Positions 6,453 through 14,847 are shown, numbered from the stretch's first letter. The stretch is 16,803 bases of DNA from Propionibacteriaceae bacterium (GCA_030450535.1 JAKDIK010000022.1:1-16803); one strand, 5' to 3'. Notes: a model not told the origin generated them from the letters alone. A program made the numbers and translations.

Positions 6453-8009
6453 CTAGCCAGCGTCCAAGAGGCCTCGCAGGCGGTTCTCCTCGGCGTCGAG
6501 TTCGGCCTGGAGCAGGCGCAGCACCGTATCGTCGATCGTGCCGTCGTCACGAAGGGACACGAGGGCATCACGCTCGACCGCGACCACGCCGAGACGGAGC
6601 GCGGCCATGGCCGCCCTGTCCGCCGGACGCCCCTCGGCTCCGTCCGACTCGACGGTGACCAGCCGGTCGGTGAGGTCGTCCCGGACGAGGTCAACCGCCC
6701 CCTGGTCGACGCCGTGGGTGCGTGCCAGGTCCGGCAGCGCCGCCAGCGCGGCGCGCAGCTCGGCCACGCGCGCCGTCCGAAGTTCCTCGTCCTGTGAGGT
6801 GTCGGCGGGGAGGCGCGCCCAGCGGATCACCCGGGGGAGCGCGAACCCGTTGAGCACAAGCGTCACCACCACGGCCGTCCCCACGACGAAGACGATGAGA
6901 TCGCGGCCCACGTAGTCGGCGGGCACCGACAGGGCGACCGCCACCGACACGGCGCCTCGGAACCCGGCCACCGTGCTCACGAGCCGGCCGCGGTGGGTCG
7001 TGCGCAGCGTGCGTTGATGGGGGCGCCGATCGAGCAATCGGATGATCCCGATGGAGAGGTTGAGGAAGGCGTAGCGGGTCACGACCATCGTCCCGTGGGC
7101 CGCGCACACGAGGAGCGCGGCATGCGCCAAGGTGTCGGTGGTCAGCTGCACCGACGAGCGCGGCAGCTGGACACCGACCAGCACGAACAGAGCCGCGTTG
7201 AGCACGAACGTGGTGAGCCCCCAGAAGGCGGAGCCCTGCGTGCGGGCTTGCGCCACCACCGCGCGCGGCGCCGCCTGGGAGGCATACAGCCCGGCGGTCA
7301 CCACGGCGACCACACCGGACCCGCCGACCTCCTCCGCCGCCAGGTAGGCCGCGAAGGGCACCAGCAGTGCCACGAGGTTCACCAACACCGGCTCTTCGAC
7401 GGCGATCCGAACCCGGAACAGCAGCCAGCCCACGACGAGGCCGATCAGGACGCCTCCGCCGAACGACACGACGAACCGGCCGCCGGTGTCCAGCACGGTG
7501 GGCTGGATCGCGCCGGTGGCCGTGCCGAGCGCCAACGCGTAGATCACGAGCGCCGTGCCGTCATTGATGAGGCTCTCGGCCTGCAGGACGACGTAGGCGC
7601 GCCGCGGCAACCCGCGGCTCATCGCGGCGACGGCCGTGGCGTCCGTGGGGCCGAGGGCAGCGCCGATGATCCACGCCGTGCCCCACGGGACGCCCAAGAG
7701 GTGGAGGACGCCGGCGATCGCCGCCGCCGTCGCCGCCACGAGCAGGGTGCCCGTGAGGATGATGCCCCGCATCATGCGACGGATCTCGCGCAAAGAGGTG
7801 GTCAGGCTCTCCCAATACAGGAGCACCGGCAGGAAGATCAGGAGCACGGTCTCGGGCGGGAGCGTCACGTTCGTGAGCGCCGGCACGATCCCGATGAGCG
7901 AGCCCACGGCGACGAGCACGAGCGGCGCGGGGAGGCGGAGCCAGCGTGCGCTCCAACTCCCCGCGAGGACGGCGGCCAGCACTCCGACGACCAGCTGTGG
8001 CTCGAGCAC
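6453..8009 (-). CDS. CPA1-family Na+/H+ antiporter (NhaP-like)
   Basis: A 518-residue membrane protein with about 12 hydrophobic spans over residues 1-395 and a hydrophilic cytoplasmic tail of about 120 residues. Family marks are LIFLPVLLYWESL (57-69), GPTDATAV (120-127), the ion-binding Asn-Asp pair in ESLINDGTALV (145-155, Asn149 and Asp150) and GFRGAVSVAVAL (349-360). CPA1 antiporters of this kind exchange Na+ (or K+) for protons, for pH and salt homeostasis. The Asn-Asp pair is usually associated with electroneutral exchange. The GTG at 8009 is the only plausible start that keeps the whole first span, although no clear ribosome site is seen. It lies 30 bases after the gltA stop and may be read through from it. 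The C-terminal tail (about 400-518) is rich in Asp, Glu, Arg and Leu and could be regulatory. Confidence 0.92.
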   Translation of the reverse strand: MLEPQLVVGVLAAVLAGSWSARWLRLPAPLVLVAVGSLIGIVPALTNVTLPPETVLLIFLPVLLYWESLTTSLREIRRMMRGIILTGTLLVAATAAAIAGVLHLLGVPWGTAWIIGAALGPTDATAVAAMSRGLPRRAYVVLQAESLINDGTALVIYALALGTATGAIQPTVLDTGGRFVVSFGGGVLIGLVVGWLLFRVRIAVEEPVLVNLVALLVPFAAYLAAEEVGGSGVVAVVTAGLYASQAAPRAVVAQARTQGSAFWGLTTFVLNAALFVLVGVQLPRSSVQLTTDTLAHAALLVCAAHGTMVVTRYAFLNLSIGIIRLLDRRPHQRTLRTTHRGRLVSTVAGFRGAVSVAVALSVPADYVGRDLIVFVVGTAVVVTLVLNGFALPRVIRWARLPADTSQDEELRTARVAELRAALAALPDLARTHGVDQGAVDLVRDDLTDRLVTVESDGAEGRPADRAAMAALRLGVVAVERDALVSLRDDGTIDDTVLRLLQAELDAEENRLRGLLDAG

Positions 8010-8039
8010 CGGGTGCCAATCAGGACGGGAGCGGGTGGA

Positions 8040-9323
8040 TCAGCGGGCGTCCATGGGGACGTAGTCGCGCGCGGTCTCGCCGACGTAGATCTGGCGCGGG
8101 CGTCCGATCTTGTTGCTCGGGTCGTTGACCATCTCGCGCCACTGGGCGATCCAGCCGGGCAGGCGGCCGAGGGCGAACAGGACGGTGAACATGTCCACCG
8201 GGAAGCCCATCGCCTGGTAGATCAGTCCGGTGTAGAAGTCGACGTTCGGGTAGAGCTTGCGCTCGACGAAGTAGTCGTCGCTCAGCGCCGCCTCCTCGAG
8301 TTCGAGCGCGATGTCGAGGAGCTGGTCGGAACCCTCGCGGGCCTTGAGGATGCCGTCGGCGTGCTTCTTGATGATGGCTGCGCGCGGGTCGTAGTTCTTG
8401 TAGATCCGGTGCCCGAAGCCCATGAGCTTCGTGGTGTCCTTCTTGTCCTTCACCTTGAGGACGTAGTCGCGCACCGACATGCCGTCGTCGCGGATCGACG
8501 CGAGCATCTCGAGCACTGCCTGGTTCGCCCCGCCGTGCAGAGGCCCGGACAGGGCGTGGACGCCGGCGCTCACCGACGCGTACAGGTTGGCCTGCGAGCT
8601 GCCCACGAGACGGACGGTCGACGTGGAGCAGTTCTGCTCGTGATCCGCGTGCAGGATCAGCAGCACGTCGAGCGCCCGCGTGACATCGTCGTCGAACTGG
8701 TAGGGCTCGGTGACGGTGCCGAATGACATGCGCAGGAAGTTCTCGATGTAGCTCAGTGAGTAGTCCGGCCACAGCGTCGGCATGCCCAGGGAGTTCTTGA
8801 ACGAGTACGCGGCCAGCGTCGGCACCTTCGCCATGAGGCGCTGCGTCGCGGCGTCCACCCGCTCGGAATCGAAACCGATGGTGTCGGTCGAGAACGTGCT
8901 CAGTGCCGTGATCGCCGCCGAGAGCACGGGCATGGGGTGCGAGCGACGCGGGAAGATGCGGAACAGCTCGCGCAGGCGCTCATCGATCACCATGTGGCGG
9001 CTGATCTTCTGGGTGAACTCCTCGAGCTCCTCGGACGTCGGCAGCTCTCCGTACAGCACCAGGTAGGACGTCTCGAGGAACGTCGACTTCTCCGCCAGCT
9101 GCTCGATCGGGTAGCCGCGGTACTGCAGGACGCCGGCGTCCCCGTCGATGTAGGTGATGGCCGACTTGCAGACCGCAGTGTTCGCGAACCCGTTGTCATA
9201 CGTCGTGTCGCCTGTCTTGGCGAGCAGTTTGCCGATGTCGTAGCCGTTGTTGCCCTGCGTCGCAGGGATGAACGGGAGCTGCAGCTCGCGGTCTCCGGCG
9301 GTGAAGGTGGCAGGGTTCGTCAT
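8040..9323 (-). CDS. gltA: Citrate synthase (hexameric type II)
   Basis: Condenses acetyl-CoA with oxaloacetate to give citrate, the entry step of the TCA cycle. The 427-residue length equals that of E. coli GltA. The active-site residues are all present at matching positions: His228 in HADHEQNCST (225-234), His263 in LHGGANQAVLEML (262-274), His305 in MGFGHRIYKNYDPRA (301-315) and Asp362 in YPNVDFYTGL (358-367). The N-terminal beta-rich region (about 1-60) typical of the bacterial type II enzyme is present. The ATG at 9323 has GAGGAG 8 bases upstream. It is transcribed away from yceI across a 172-base divergent region and followed 30 bases later by the antiporter gene. No truncation or odd residue is seen. 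Confidence 0.97.
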   Translation of the reverse strand: MTNPATFTAGDRELQLPFIPATQGNNGYDIGKLLAKTGDTTYDNGFANTAVCKSAITYIDGDAGVLQYRGYPIEQLAEKSTFLETSYLVLYGELPTSEELEEFTQKISRHMVIDERLRELFRIFPRRSHPMPVLSAAITALSTFSTDTIGFDSERVDAATQRLMAKVPTLAAYSFKNSLGMPTLWPDYSLSYIENFLRMSFGTVTEPYQFDDDVTRALDVLLILHADHEQNCSTSTVRLVGSSQANLYASVSAGVHALSGPLHGGANQAVLEMLASIRDDGMSVRDYVLKVKDKKDTTKLMGFGHRIYKNYDPRAAIIKKHADGILKAREGSDQLLDIALELEEAALSDDYFVERKLYPNVDFYTGLIYQAMGFPVDMFTVLFALGRLPGWIAQWREMVNDPSNKIGRPRQIYVGETARDYVPMDAR

Positions 9324-9424
9324 CGAACAATCTCCTCGGGTCGGCTGCGGTGGGCGTCCCGGTCCGCGCATCCGCGATCGTGGACAAGCGCAACCATATC
9401 GCGAGGTGGCAACAAGGGTGCACA

Positions 9425-9442
9425 TAGTTGATACTTCAACTA
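9425..9442. promoter_or_regulatory. 18-base palindromic operator at the yceI promoter
   Basis: TAGTTGATACTTCAACTA is a perfect inverted repeat with 7-base arms and a 4-base centre. It is AT-rich in a GC-rich background and covers the -35 box of the yceI promoter, the expected position for a repressor. The arm sequence and spacing resemble operators of MarR-type regulators, and YceI genes are often linked to MarR genes. No regulator gene lies in this window, so the regulator identity is inference. Confidence 0.65.
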
Positions 9443-9455
9443 CGAGTGCTAGAGT
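9428..9455 (+). promoter_or_regulatory. Promoter of yceI
   Basis: The -35 TTGATA (9428-9433, 5 of 6 against TTGACA) and the -10 TAGAGT (9450-9455, fits TANNNT) are 16 bases apart. They would start transcription about 30-35 bases before the yceI ATG. The -35 is inside the palindromic operator at 9425-9442. Confidence 0.6.
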
Positions 9456-9495
9456 GGTGTTCACCAACGTCAGTCACACACGAAAGGGCGCCATC

Positions 9496-10038
9496 ATGAC
9501 GCAGCTCTCCGATCTTCAGGGCACCTACACCCTTGACCCCTCCCACAGCGAGGTTGGCTTCACCACCCGCCACGCGATGGTGACCAAGGTCCGTGGGGCC
9601 TTCTCCGACTTCAGCGGCACCGCCACCATCGACGGCGCCAACCCGGCCGACAGCACCCTCGAGGTCGTCGTTCAGGCTGCCAGCCTCGACACCCGCAACG
9701 CGGACCGCGACGCCCACGTCCGCAGCGAGGACTTCTTCGACGTCGAGCAGTACCCGACGATCACGTTCCGCGGCACCGACTTCGCGATCAGCGGCGACAC
9801 GGTCGAGGTGTCCGGCGACCTCCGCATCAAGGACGTCACCAAGTCGGTGACGATCCCCTTCGACTTCAACGGCTCTGCCACCGACCCGTTCGGCAACGAG
9901 CGCATCGGCTTCGAGGGCAAGGTCGACGTCTCGCGCGCCGACTTCGGCCTCACCTGGAACGCGGCGCTGGAGACCGGCGGGTTCCTCGTCGCCGACAAGG
10001 TGACCCTCGAGTTCGAGGTCTCCGCCATCAAGGCCTGA
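9496..10038 (+). CDS. YceI family lipid-binding-like protein
   Basis: YceI proteins are lipocalin-like beta-barrels that bind polyisoprenoids or related amphiphiles. The 180-residue product opens with the typical YTLDPSHSEVGFTTRH (11-26) and contains the family strand patterns SLDTRNADRDAHVRSEDFFD (63-82) and YPTITFRG (86-93), ending with an ADFGLTW strand near 148-154. There is no signal peptide or membrane segment, so it is probably cytoplasmic, unlike the periplasmic E. coli YceI. The ATG at 9496 follows AAAGGG by 7 bases. Its promoter is overlapped by a palindromic operator. It diverges from gltA and ends 9 bases before the rocD stop. The natural ligand is unknown. Confidence 0.93.
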   Translation: MTQLSDLQGTYTLDPSHSEVGFTTRHAMVTKVRGAFSDFSGTATIDGANPADSTLEVVVQAASLDTRNADRDAHVRSEDFFDVEQYPTITFRGTDFAISGDTVEVSGDLRIKDVTKSVTIPFDFNGSATDPFGNERIGFEGKVDVSRADFGLTWNAALETGGFLVADKVTLEFEVSAIKA

Positions 10039-10047
10039 CGCAAGCCG

Positions 10048-11295
10048 TCACGATCCCGCTGCGGCCGCGGACGCCTGCGTGAAGGCCCGGGTGATGCCGT
10101 CGATGATCCGATCGACCTGCTCCGGGGTCACCACCAGCGGCGGAGACAGCCGCACCGTCGAGCCGTGGGTGTCCTTCGCCAGCAGGCCGTGGCGCAGGAG
10201 GCGATAGCAGAGCTCCTTGCCGGTGCCCAGCCGCGGATCGACGTCCAGGCCGAGCCACAGGCCCACCTGGCGCAGGCCGGTCAGCCAGCCACGGTCGAGC
10301 AGCGGTTGGAGCCCGGCGCGCAACTGCTCCCCGCGGACGCGGGCTGCGTTCTGGTACTCGCCGGTGCTCAGAAGATCGACGACCTCGTGCCCTATCGCGC
10401 AGGCGAGCGGATTGCCGCCGAAGGTGGAACCGTGGGTGCCCGGTGTGAACACCCCGAGCACCTCGCGGTCCGCCACCACCGCCGAGACCGGCATGATGCC
10501 GCCGCCCAGGGCCTTGCCGAGCACGTACACGTCCGGCACGACGCCCTCGCGGTCGCAGGCGAACGTGGTGCCGGTGCGGCCCAGTCCGGACTGGATCTCG
10601 TCGGCGATCATGAGCACGCCTCGGCGATCACAGATCGCCCTGACCTCGGCCAGAAAACCTTCCGGGGGGACGACGACGCCGCCCTCGCCCTGGATCGGCT
10701 CGAAGAGGACGCCGACCGTGTGCTCGTCGATCGCGCCCTCGAGCGCGGCGGCGTCCCCATAGGGGACCGCCACGAAACCACCCATGTAGGGGGCGTAATG
10801 GGCGCGCGCCTCCTCGTCGTTGCTGAACGAGATGATGGTGGACGTCCGGCCGTGGAAGTTGCCCTCCATGACGACGATGCGCGCCTCACCCTCGGGAACG
10901 CCCTTCACGAGGTGCCCCCACTTGCGGGCGGTCTTGATGGCCGTCTCGACGGCCTCGGCGCCGGTGTTCATGGCCAGGACCATCTCCTTGCCGCACAGGT
11001 GCGCGAGCGCCTCGACGAACGGCCCGTACGGCTCGGCGTGGAACGCTCGTGAGACCAACGTCACCTTGGCGAGCTGTTCGGACGCCGCGGCGACGAGCCG
11101 CGGGTGCCGGTGGCCGAAGTTGACCGCCGAGTAGCCGGCCAGGCAGTCGAGGTACGCGACGCCGTCGATGTCGTGGACCACCGCACCGTCGCCGTCGGCC
11201 AGCACGACCGGCAGCGGGGCGTAGTTGTGGGCGCCCCAGGCGTCCGCACGCTCGATGGCCTGTCGTTGATGGCTGCTGGGAGCGTCGAGTGCCAT
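10048..11295 (-). CDS. rocD: Ornithine aminotransferase
   Basis: Transfers the delta-amino group of ornithine to 2-oxoglutarate, giving glutamate-5-semialdehyde, and so links arginine/ornithine breakdown to proline and glutamate. The 415-residue class III aminotransferase carries the ornithine-specific N-terminal motif GAHNYAPLPVVL (21-32). It also has NTGAEAVETAIK (110-121), FHGR (147-150), FEPIQGEGGV (198-207), DEIQSGLGRTG (232-242, Asp232 for the PLP nitrogen), Schiff-base Lys261 in LGKALGGG, and the GSTFGGNPLA phosphate loop (289-298). The ATG at 11295 has GGAGG 6 bases upstream. It converges with yceI across 9 bases. A hairpin-like inverted repeat lies about 50 bases upstream of the start. 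No transporter or arginase gene accompanies it here. Confidence 0.95.
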   Translation of the reverse strand: MALDAPSSHQRQAIERADAWGAHNYAPLPVVLADGDGAVVHDIDGVAYLDCLAGYSAVNFGHRHPRLVAAASEQLAKVTLVSRAFHAEPYGPFVEALAHLCGKEMVLAMNTGAEAVETAIKTARKWGHLVKGVPEGEARIVVMEGNFHGRTSTIISFSNDEEARAHYAPYMGGFVAVPYGDAAALEGAIDEHTVGVLFEPIQGEGGVVVPPEGFLAEVRAICDRRGVLMIADEIQSGLGRTGTTFACDREGVVPDVYVLGKALGGGIMPVSAVVADREVLGVFTPGTHGSTFGGNPLACAIGHEVVDLLSTGEYQNAARVRGEQLRAGLQPLLDRGWLTGLRQVGLWLGLDVDPRLGTGKELCYRLLRHGLLAKDTHGSTVRLSPPLVVTPEQVDRIIDGITRAFTQASAAAAGS

Positions 11296-11341
11296 GAAAA
11301 ACCTCCGGGATGCGTGAGCGTTTCAGCGTCGATTCCCATCA

Positions 11342-11360
11342 CTTGCGGCACGCACGCAAG
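11342..11360. promoter_or_regulatory. Inverted repeat upstream of rocD
   Basis: CTTGCG (11342-11347) and CGCAAG (11355-11360) form a 6-base inverted repeat with a 7-base spacer. It lies in the 84-base gap between the rocD start and the end of the ABC permease gene. It could be an operator for rocD or a weak terminator stem for the permease transcript. No flanking U-tract or clear promoter hexamers decide between them. Confidence 0.25.
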
Positions 11361-11379
11361 GGATCGGATGTTCTGCTGT

Positions 11380-12624
11380 CTAGGTGCGCGAGGACCGCAA
11401 GATATCGCGCCACGCTAGCCGTTGATCGTAGGCGATGGAGCCCTCCCGGAACAGCCGGATGCCGAGGCGCAGCACGAGCACGGCCGACACGACCAGGATC
11501 GCCACCACAATGCCCGCCTGCCACAACGTGATGGTGCCCAGTGCGTTGCGGATCAAGGCGGTGACCGGAGCGGTGATGGGGAAGTACGTCATCACCTGCG
11601 ACACGAGCGAATCCGGTGCCTGCATCACCATGCCCATGGCGTACAACGGCAGGAACATGGCGATCATCACGGTGCCGAAGGCGGTGCCGGCGTCCTTCGC
11701 GGTCGGCATCACGGCGCCGATGGCGACGAGGATGCCGGTGAACAGCAGGAACCCGCCGAGGAACAGCCCGGCCCCCATCAGGATGCGGGGCAGGTCGATG
11801 CCCAGACCCGCGACGAAGTTGCCCGGGGGTGGGGCTCCGTCGGGGCCGGCCGGAGTGGGCAACAGTCCGGGCACCAGCGTGAGTGCCAGGAGCGGGACGA
11901 GCAACACGAGTCCCTGCACGACGCCCACGATCACCACCCCCAGCACCTTGCCGATGATGAGGGTGCTGGGGTGAATCGTGGTCAGCACCATCTCGGTGAC
12001 CCGGTTCTCCTTCTCCTCCACCGTGATGTTGAGCATCTGCTGGCCCAACATGACGATCGCCATGAACAGCAGCACGAGGAACAGTCCGGGGCCGATCACG
12101 CTGGCCCAGCCCGGGGCGGGCGCCCCGTCGCTCCAGGTCTCCGAGGTGATCGGGAATCCCTCGAGCACCCCGGTCAGGTGCGGCTGCCCCAACCGCTCGA
12201 TCGCCGAGGCCTCCAGCAGGTTCTGGGCGACGGTGGTCCACCGCCCGGAATCCATGAGACCGAGATCGCGCCCGATCACGTGGACGCCCTCGGCGGCCGG
12301 ATCTGCGGGGATGTCGATGTGCAGGTCGGCGCGGCCGTCCCGGACGGCCTGGGCCGCGCCCACCGCGTCCTGCGTGGGCGAGCCCCCGAGCCGTTCGGCC
12401 ACGCCGGCACTCACGATGCCGGAGGCATCGGTGTAGGTGAAGGTGGTCGCCTCGGCGTCCGAGGCGTTCGACGACTGCGCCGCGGTGATGCCGCTGAAGA
12501 AGCTGAGCGCGAACAGCAGTCCCATGAGGATCGGCACGGACAGGGATGCGATCCAGAAGGTCGGCTTGGCAAGCGTGCGGCGCACCTCGAAGGCGATGAC
12601 GGTGCCCAGGTTGTGCAGCTTCAT
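11380..12624 (-). CDS. ABC-2 type exporter permease (NatB-like)
   Basis: A 414-residue permease with an N-terminal span (about 24-46), a large extracytoplasmic loop (about 47-175) and a block of five or so spans from about 184 to 400. The conserved cytoplasmic motif EEKENRVTEMVLTTI, typical of NatB/YhaP permeases, follows the second span. Family members export Na+, peptides or antibiotics, or act in envelope stress; the substrate cannot be inferred here. The ATG at 12624 overlaps the ATPase stop as ATGA, so the two are coupled and clearly form one transporter. No regulator or processing gene is nearby. Confidence 0.9.
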   Translation of the reverse strand: MKLHNLGTVIAFEVRRTLAKPTFWIASLSVPILMGLLFALSFFSGITAAQSSNASDAEATTFTYTDASGIVSAGVAERLGGSPTQDAVGAAQAVRDGRADLHIDIPADPAAEGVHVIGRDLGLMDSGRWTTVAQNLLEASAIERLGQPHLTGVLEGFPITSETWSDGAPAPGWASVIGPGLFLVLLFMAIVMLGQQMLNITVEEKENRVTEMVLTTIHPSTLIIGKVLGVVIVGVVQGLVLLVPLLALTLVPGLLPTPAGPDGAPPPGNFVAGLGIDLPRILMGAGLFLGGFLLFTGILVAIGAVMPTAKDAGTAFGTVMIAMFLPLYAMGMVMQAPDSLVSQVMTYFPITAPVTALIRNALGTITLWQAGIVVAILVVSAVLVLRLGIRLFREGSIAYDQRLAWRDILRSSRT

Positions 12625-13538
12625 GCCACGGCCTCCTCGGCTGCCGCCGTGCCGTAGACCTTCAGGAACACCTGCTCCATCGACATCCGTGAGGAGTCGA
12701 AGGAGCGAATGTCGACGTCGGCGTCCACGAGCTCACGCAACACCACGCGGGGATCCACGCCGGCGTCCAGCTCGAGTTCGGCGTAGTTGCGCTCGGCGGT
12801 GATCGGACGCCAGCGCGGTGACGTCGGCAGCGCCCCGGCGTAGCGCAGCCGGATCGTGCGGCCGCCGTAGGCGTCCTGCACCTCGGGCACCGTCCCGTAG
12901 GCCTCCGCGCGACCATCCTTGAGCAGCAGGACGCGATCGCAGAGCCGCTCCACCTCTTCCATCTGGTGCGTGATGATGACGACGGTGGCGCCGCCGCGGC
13001 GCTGGTCCTCGACGATGTCGAGCAGCAACCGGCGGTTGATGGGGTCGAAGCCCTTGGTCGGCTCGTCGAGCACGAGGATCTTCGGGTTGTTCATGATGGT
13101 GACGCCGAGCTGAACCTTTTGCTGCTGGCCACCCGAGAGCTTGTCGAGCCGCGTCTTGGCGTGCGACGCGAGGCCGACGCGCTCCAGATAGTAGGTCGAC
13201 CACAGCGCGGCCTCGGCCCGGGGCATGCCCTTGAGCTGCCCGAAGTAGGTCATCACCTCGAGCACCTTCTCCTTCTTGTAGAGACCGCGCTCCTCCGGCA
13301 GGTAGCCCAGTGACGAATTGCGTGCCGGATCATACGGGCGCCCCTCCACGTGCAGCCTGCCGGCGGTCGGGGTGTAGATGCCCAGCAGGGCGCGCAGCGT
13401 GGTGGTCTTGCCGCAGCCGTTCGCGCCGAGCAGACCGAACGTCTCGCCGGGTTGGACGTCGAAGCTGAGGTGGTCGACGACCGTCGCCGCGCCGAAGCGC
13501 ATCGTGAAGTCGTCCACCTCAATGACAGGGGTGCTCAT
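12621..13538 (-). CDS. ABC exporter ATPase (NatA/EcsA-like)
   Basis: The nucleotide-binding subunit of the exporter, about 305 residues. Motifs are Walker A GANGCGKT (38-45), signature LSGGQ (134-138), Walker B ILVLDEP (154-160) and the switch His191 in ITHQ. At the Q-loop position the sequence reads YLPEERGLY (79-87), with Glu where most ABC ATPases have Gln; this is a common trait of the NatA-like group. Residues after about 220 form the C-terminal extension seen in this subfamily (DUF4162 type). Two ATGs are possible, at 13547 and 13538; neither has a strong ribosome site. The shorter is given because the conserved part begins right after it. It is the first gene of the pair and diverges from the small GNAT gene. 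Confidence 0.92.
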   Translation of the reverse strand: MSTPVIEVDDFTMRFGAATVVDHLSFDVQPGETFGLLGANGCGKTTTLRALLGIYTPTAGRLHVEGRPYDPARNSSLGYLPEERGLYKKEKVLEVMTYFGQLKGMPRAEAALWSTYYLERVGLASHAKTRLDKLSGGQQQKVQLGVTIMNNPKILVLDEPTKGFDPINRRLLLDIVEDQRRGGATVVIITHQMEEVERLCDRVLLLKDGRAEAYGTVPEVQDAYGGRTIRLRYAGALPTSPRWRPITAERNYAELELDAGVDPRVVLRELVDADVDIRSFDSSRMSMEQVFLKVYGTAAAEEAVA

Positions 13539-13633
13539 GGGTGCCATGCAACCACATCGCTCCGACAAAACCGAGGGGCCCACGGTCGAGACGAAGGTCG
13601 AGCGCGCGGCTGCTCGGGGCGTCCGAGGCCGGG

Positions 13634-13639
13634 TAGCGT
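13634..13639 (+). promoter_or_regulatory. -10 box for a probable leaderless transcript
   Basis: TAGCGT fits TANNNT and ends 6 bases before the ATG at 13646, so transcription would start at or next to the A of the start codon. No Shine-Dalgarno sequence lies in between, which supports a leaderless message, a common mode in actinobacteria. The -35 region is weak. Confidence 0.5.
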
Positions 13640-13645
13640 GGGTTC

Positions 13646-14005
13646 ATGGCTGACATCGTCAAGAACACGGACGCGAAGCGTTACGAGTACACCGCGGACG
13701 GCGAGGTCGTCGGGTACGTCGAGTACGTCGTCGACACCGGCGTCATCATTCTGCCGCACACGTTCGTCGAGCCGGCCCACCGCGGCGGCAGCATCGCGGG
13801 TGATCTGGTGCGCTTCGCGCTGGACGACATCCGGGCCGAGGGGTACCGCGTCCAACCGACCTGCCCGTACGTGTCCCGCTGGATCGAGCGCAACCCCGAC
13901 TACGCCGACCTCGTCTCCGACCGGCGCGGTCGCGACACCGACGACATCGCGAGCGACGCCGCCCAGGTGGCCGGTGTCGATCTGGACGCCGACGGCCGGG
14001 TCTGA
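13646..14005 (+). CDS. YjdJ-type small GNAT N-acetyltransferase
   Basis: A 119-residue single-domain GNAT protein of the small YjdJ-like family. The core segments are YEYTADGEVVGYVEY (13-27), the family signature HTFVEPAHRGGSIAGDLVRFALDDIRA (38-64) with the acetyl-CoA loop, and VQPTCPYVSRWIERNPDYADLV (69-90). The loop reads RGGSIA instead of the more usual RGxGIA, a minor change. These proteins are proposed acetyltransferases with unknown substrate. Residues 91-119 form an Asp-rich tail beyond the usual domain end. The ATG at 13646 is supported by a -10 box 6 bases upstream. The gene converges on the sugar-transport operon, 14 bases from its last stop. Confidence 0.88.
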   Translation: MADIVKNTDAKRYEYTADGEVVGYVEYVVDTGVIILPHTFVEPAHRGGSIAGDLVRFALDDIRAEGYRVQPTCPYVSRWIERNPDYADLVSDRRGRDTDDIASDAAQVAGVDLDADGRV

Positions 14006-14019
14006 GGCGCCCGGGGGCG

Positions 14020-14847
14020 CTATTTCAGGCCGGAGCGCTCCACGCCCTGGACGAGCCAGCGCTGCAGGAAGGCGAAGACCACCAGCGCCGGCACGACGGC
14101 GATGAGCGCGCCGGTGAACATCTCCGGATAGCGGACGCCCTGGGCCGTCATGAACTGGCTCAGCACGACCTGGACGGTGCGCATGCCGGGATCCTGGGCG
14201 ATGAGCAGGGGCCACAGGAAGGCGTTCCAGGCGCCGATGAACGTGATGGTCCCCACGGCGGCGATGGTGCCGCGCGTGTTCGGCACCACGATGCGCCAGA
14301 AGGTCGTCCAGGTGTTCGCGCCGTCGAGGGCTGCCGATTCCTCCAGCTCGCGCGGGAAATCGAGGAACGCCTGGCGAAACAGGAACGTCGCGAACGCCGA
14401 GAAGATCACCGGCACGATGAGGCCGCGGTAGGAGCTGATCCAGCCCAGCGTGCTCACCATGACGAACGTCGGGACGAAGGTCACCATGGCCGGAACCATC
14501 AGGGTGAACACGGTCATGCCGAGCACGATCGCCGACGCCTTCGTCCGCCAGCGCGCCAGCGCGTAGCCGGCCATGAGCGAGATGACCACGGTGGCGACGG
14601 TCTGGACGACCGACACGATCGCAGAATTGACCAACGCGGGGAGAACGCCGAGGCGCGGGTTGCCGAGCACGGCGGTGAGCGTGGTGAGGTCGAGCTGGTC
14701 GGGCCACCAGTGCCACGTCGCGCTGACGATGTGCGGTTGGGTCGAAAAGGCGTTGCGCGCGATCACGTAGAAGGGCAACAGGAACAGCACGGCGAGCAGC
14801 GAGGCGCCGACGTAGGCGAGGATGCGCCCGGCGCGTCCCGGCCTCAT
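14020..14847 (-). CDS. Carbohydrate ABC transporter permease, MalG-like
   Basis: A 275-residue integral membrane subunit with about six spans. The EAA loop that docks the ATPase is EESAALDGANTWTTFWRIVVP (169-189), and GAWNAFLWPLL (205-215) is typical of MalG-type proteins. The ATG at 14847 overlaps the upstream permease stop as ATGA; the conserved N-terminal span begins at about residue 8. It is the last gene of the visible operon, with no ATPase gene after it before the GNAT gene. Such systems often share one general ATPase (MsiK-like) encoded elsewhere in actinobacteria. The sugar substrate is not evident. Confidence 0.93.
   Translation of the reverse strand: MRPGRAGRILAYVGASLLAVLFLLPFYVIARNAFSTQPHIVSATWHWWPDQLDLTTLTAVLGNPRLGVLPALVNSAIVSVVQTVATVVISLMAGYALARWRTKASAIVLGMTVFTLMVPAMVTFVPTFVMVSTLGWISSYRGLIVPVIFSAFATFLFRQAFLDFPRELEESAALDGANTWTTFWRIVVPNTRGTIAAVGTITFIGAWNAFLWPLLIAQDPGMRTVQVVLSQFMTAQGVRYPEMFTGALIAVVPALVVFAFLQRWLVQGVERSGLK

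Noticed and set aside
4533..6797. Very long open frame on the + strand
   Set aside because: It lies opposite the aminotransferase and antiporter genes, is rich in His/Arg/Gly and resembles no family; it is a by-product of high GC third positions.
6993..8726. Long open + strand frame opposite the antiporter and gltA
   Set aside because: Antisense to two solidly identified genes and of low-complexity composition.
9379..9387. DnaA-box-like sequence (TTGTCCACG on the minus strand)
   Set aside because: A single near match without a cluster or AT-rich unwinding region is expected by chance; the origin is not in this window on this evidence.
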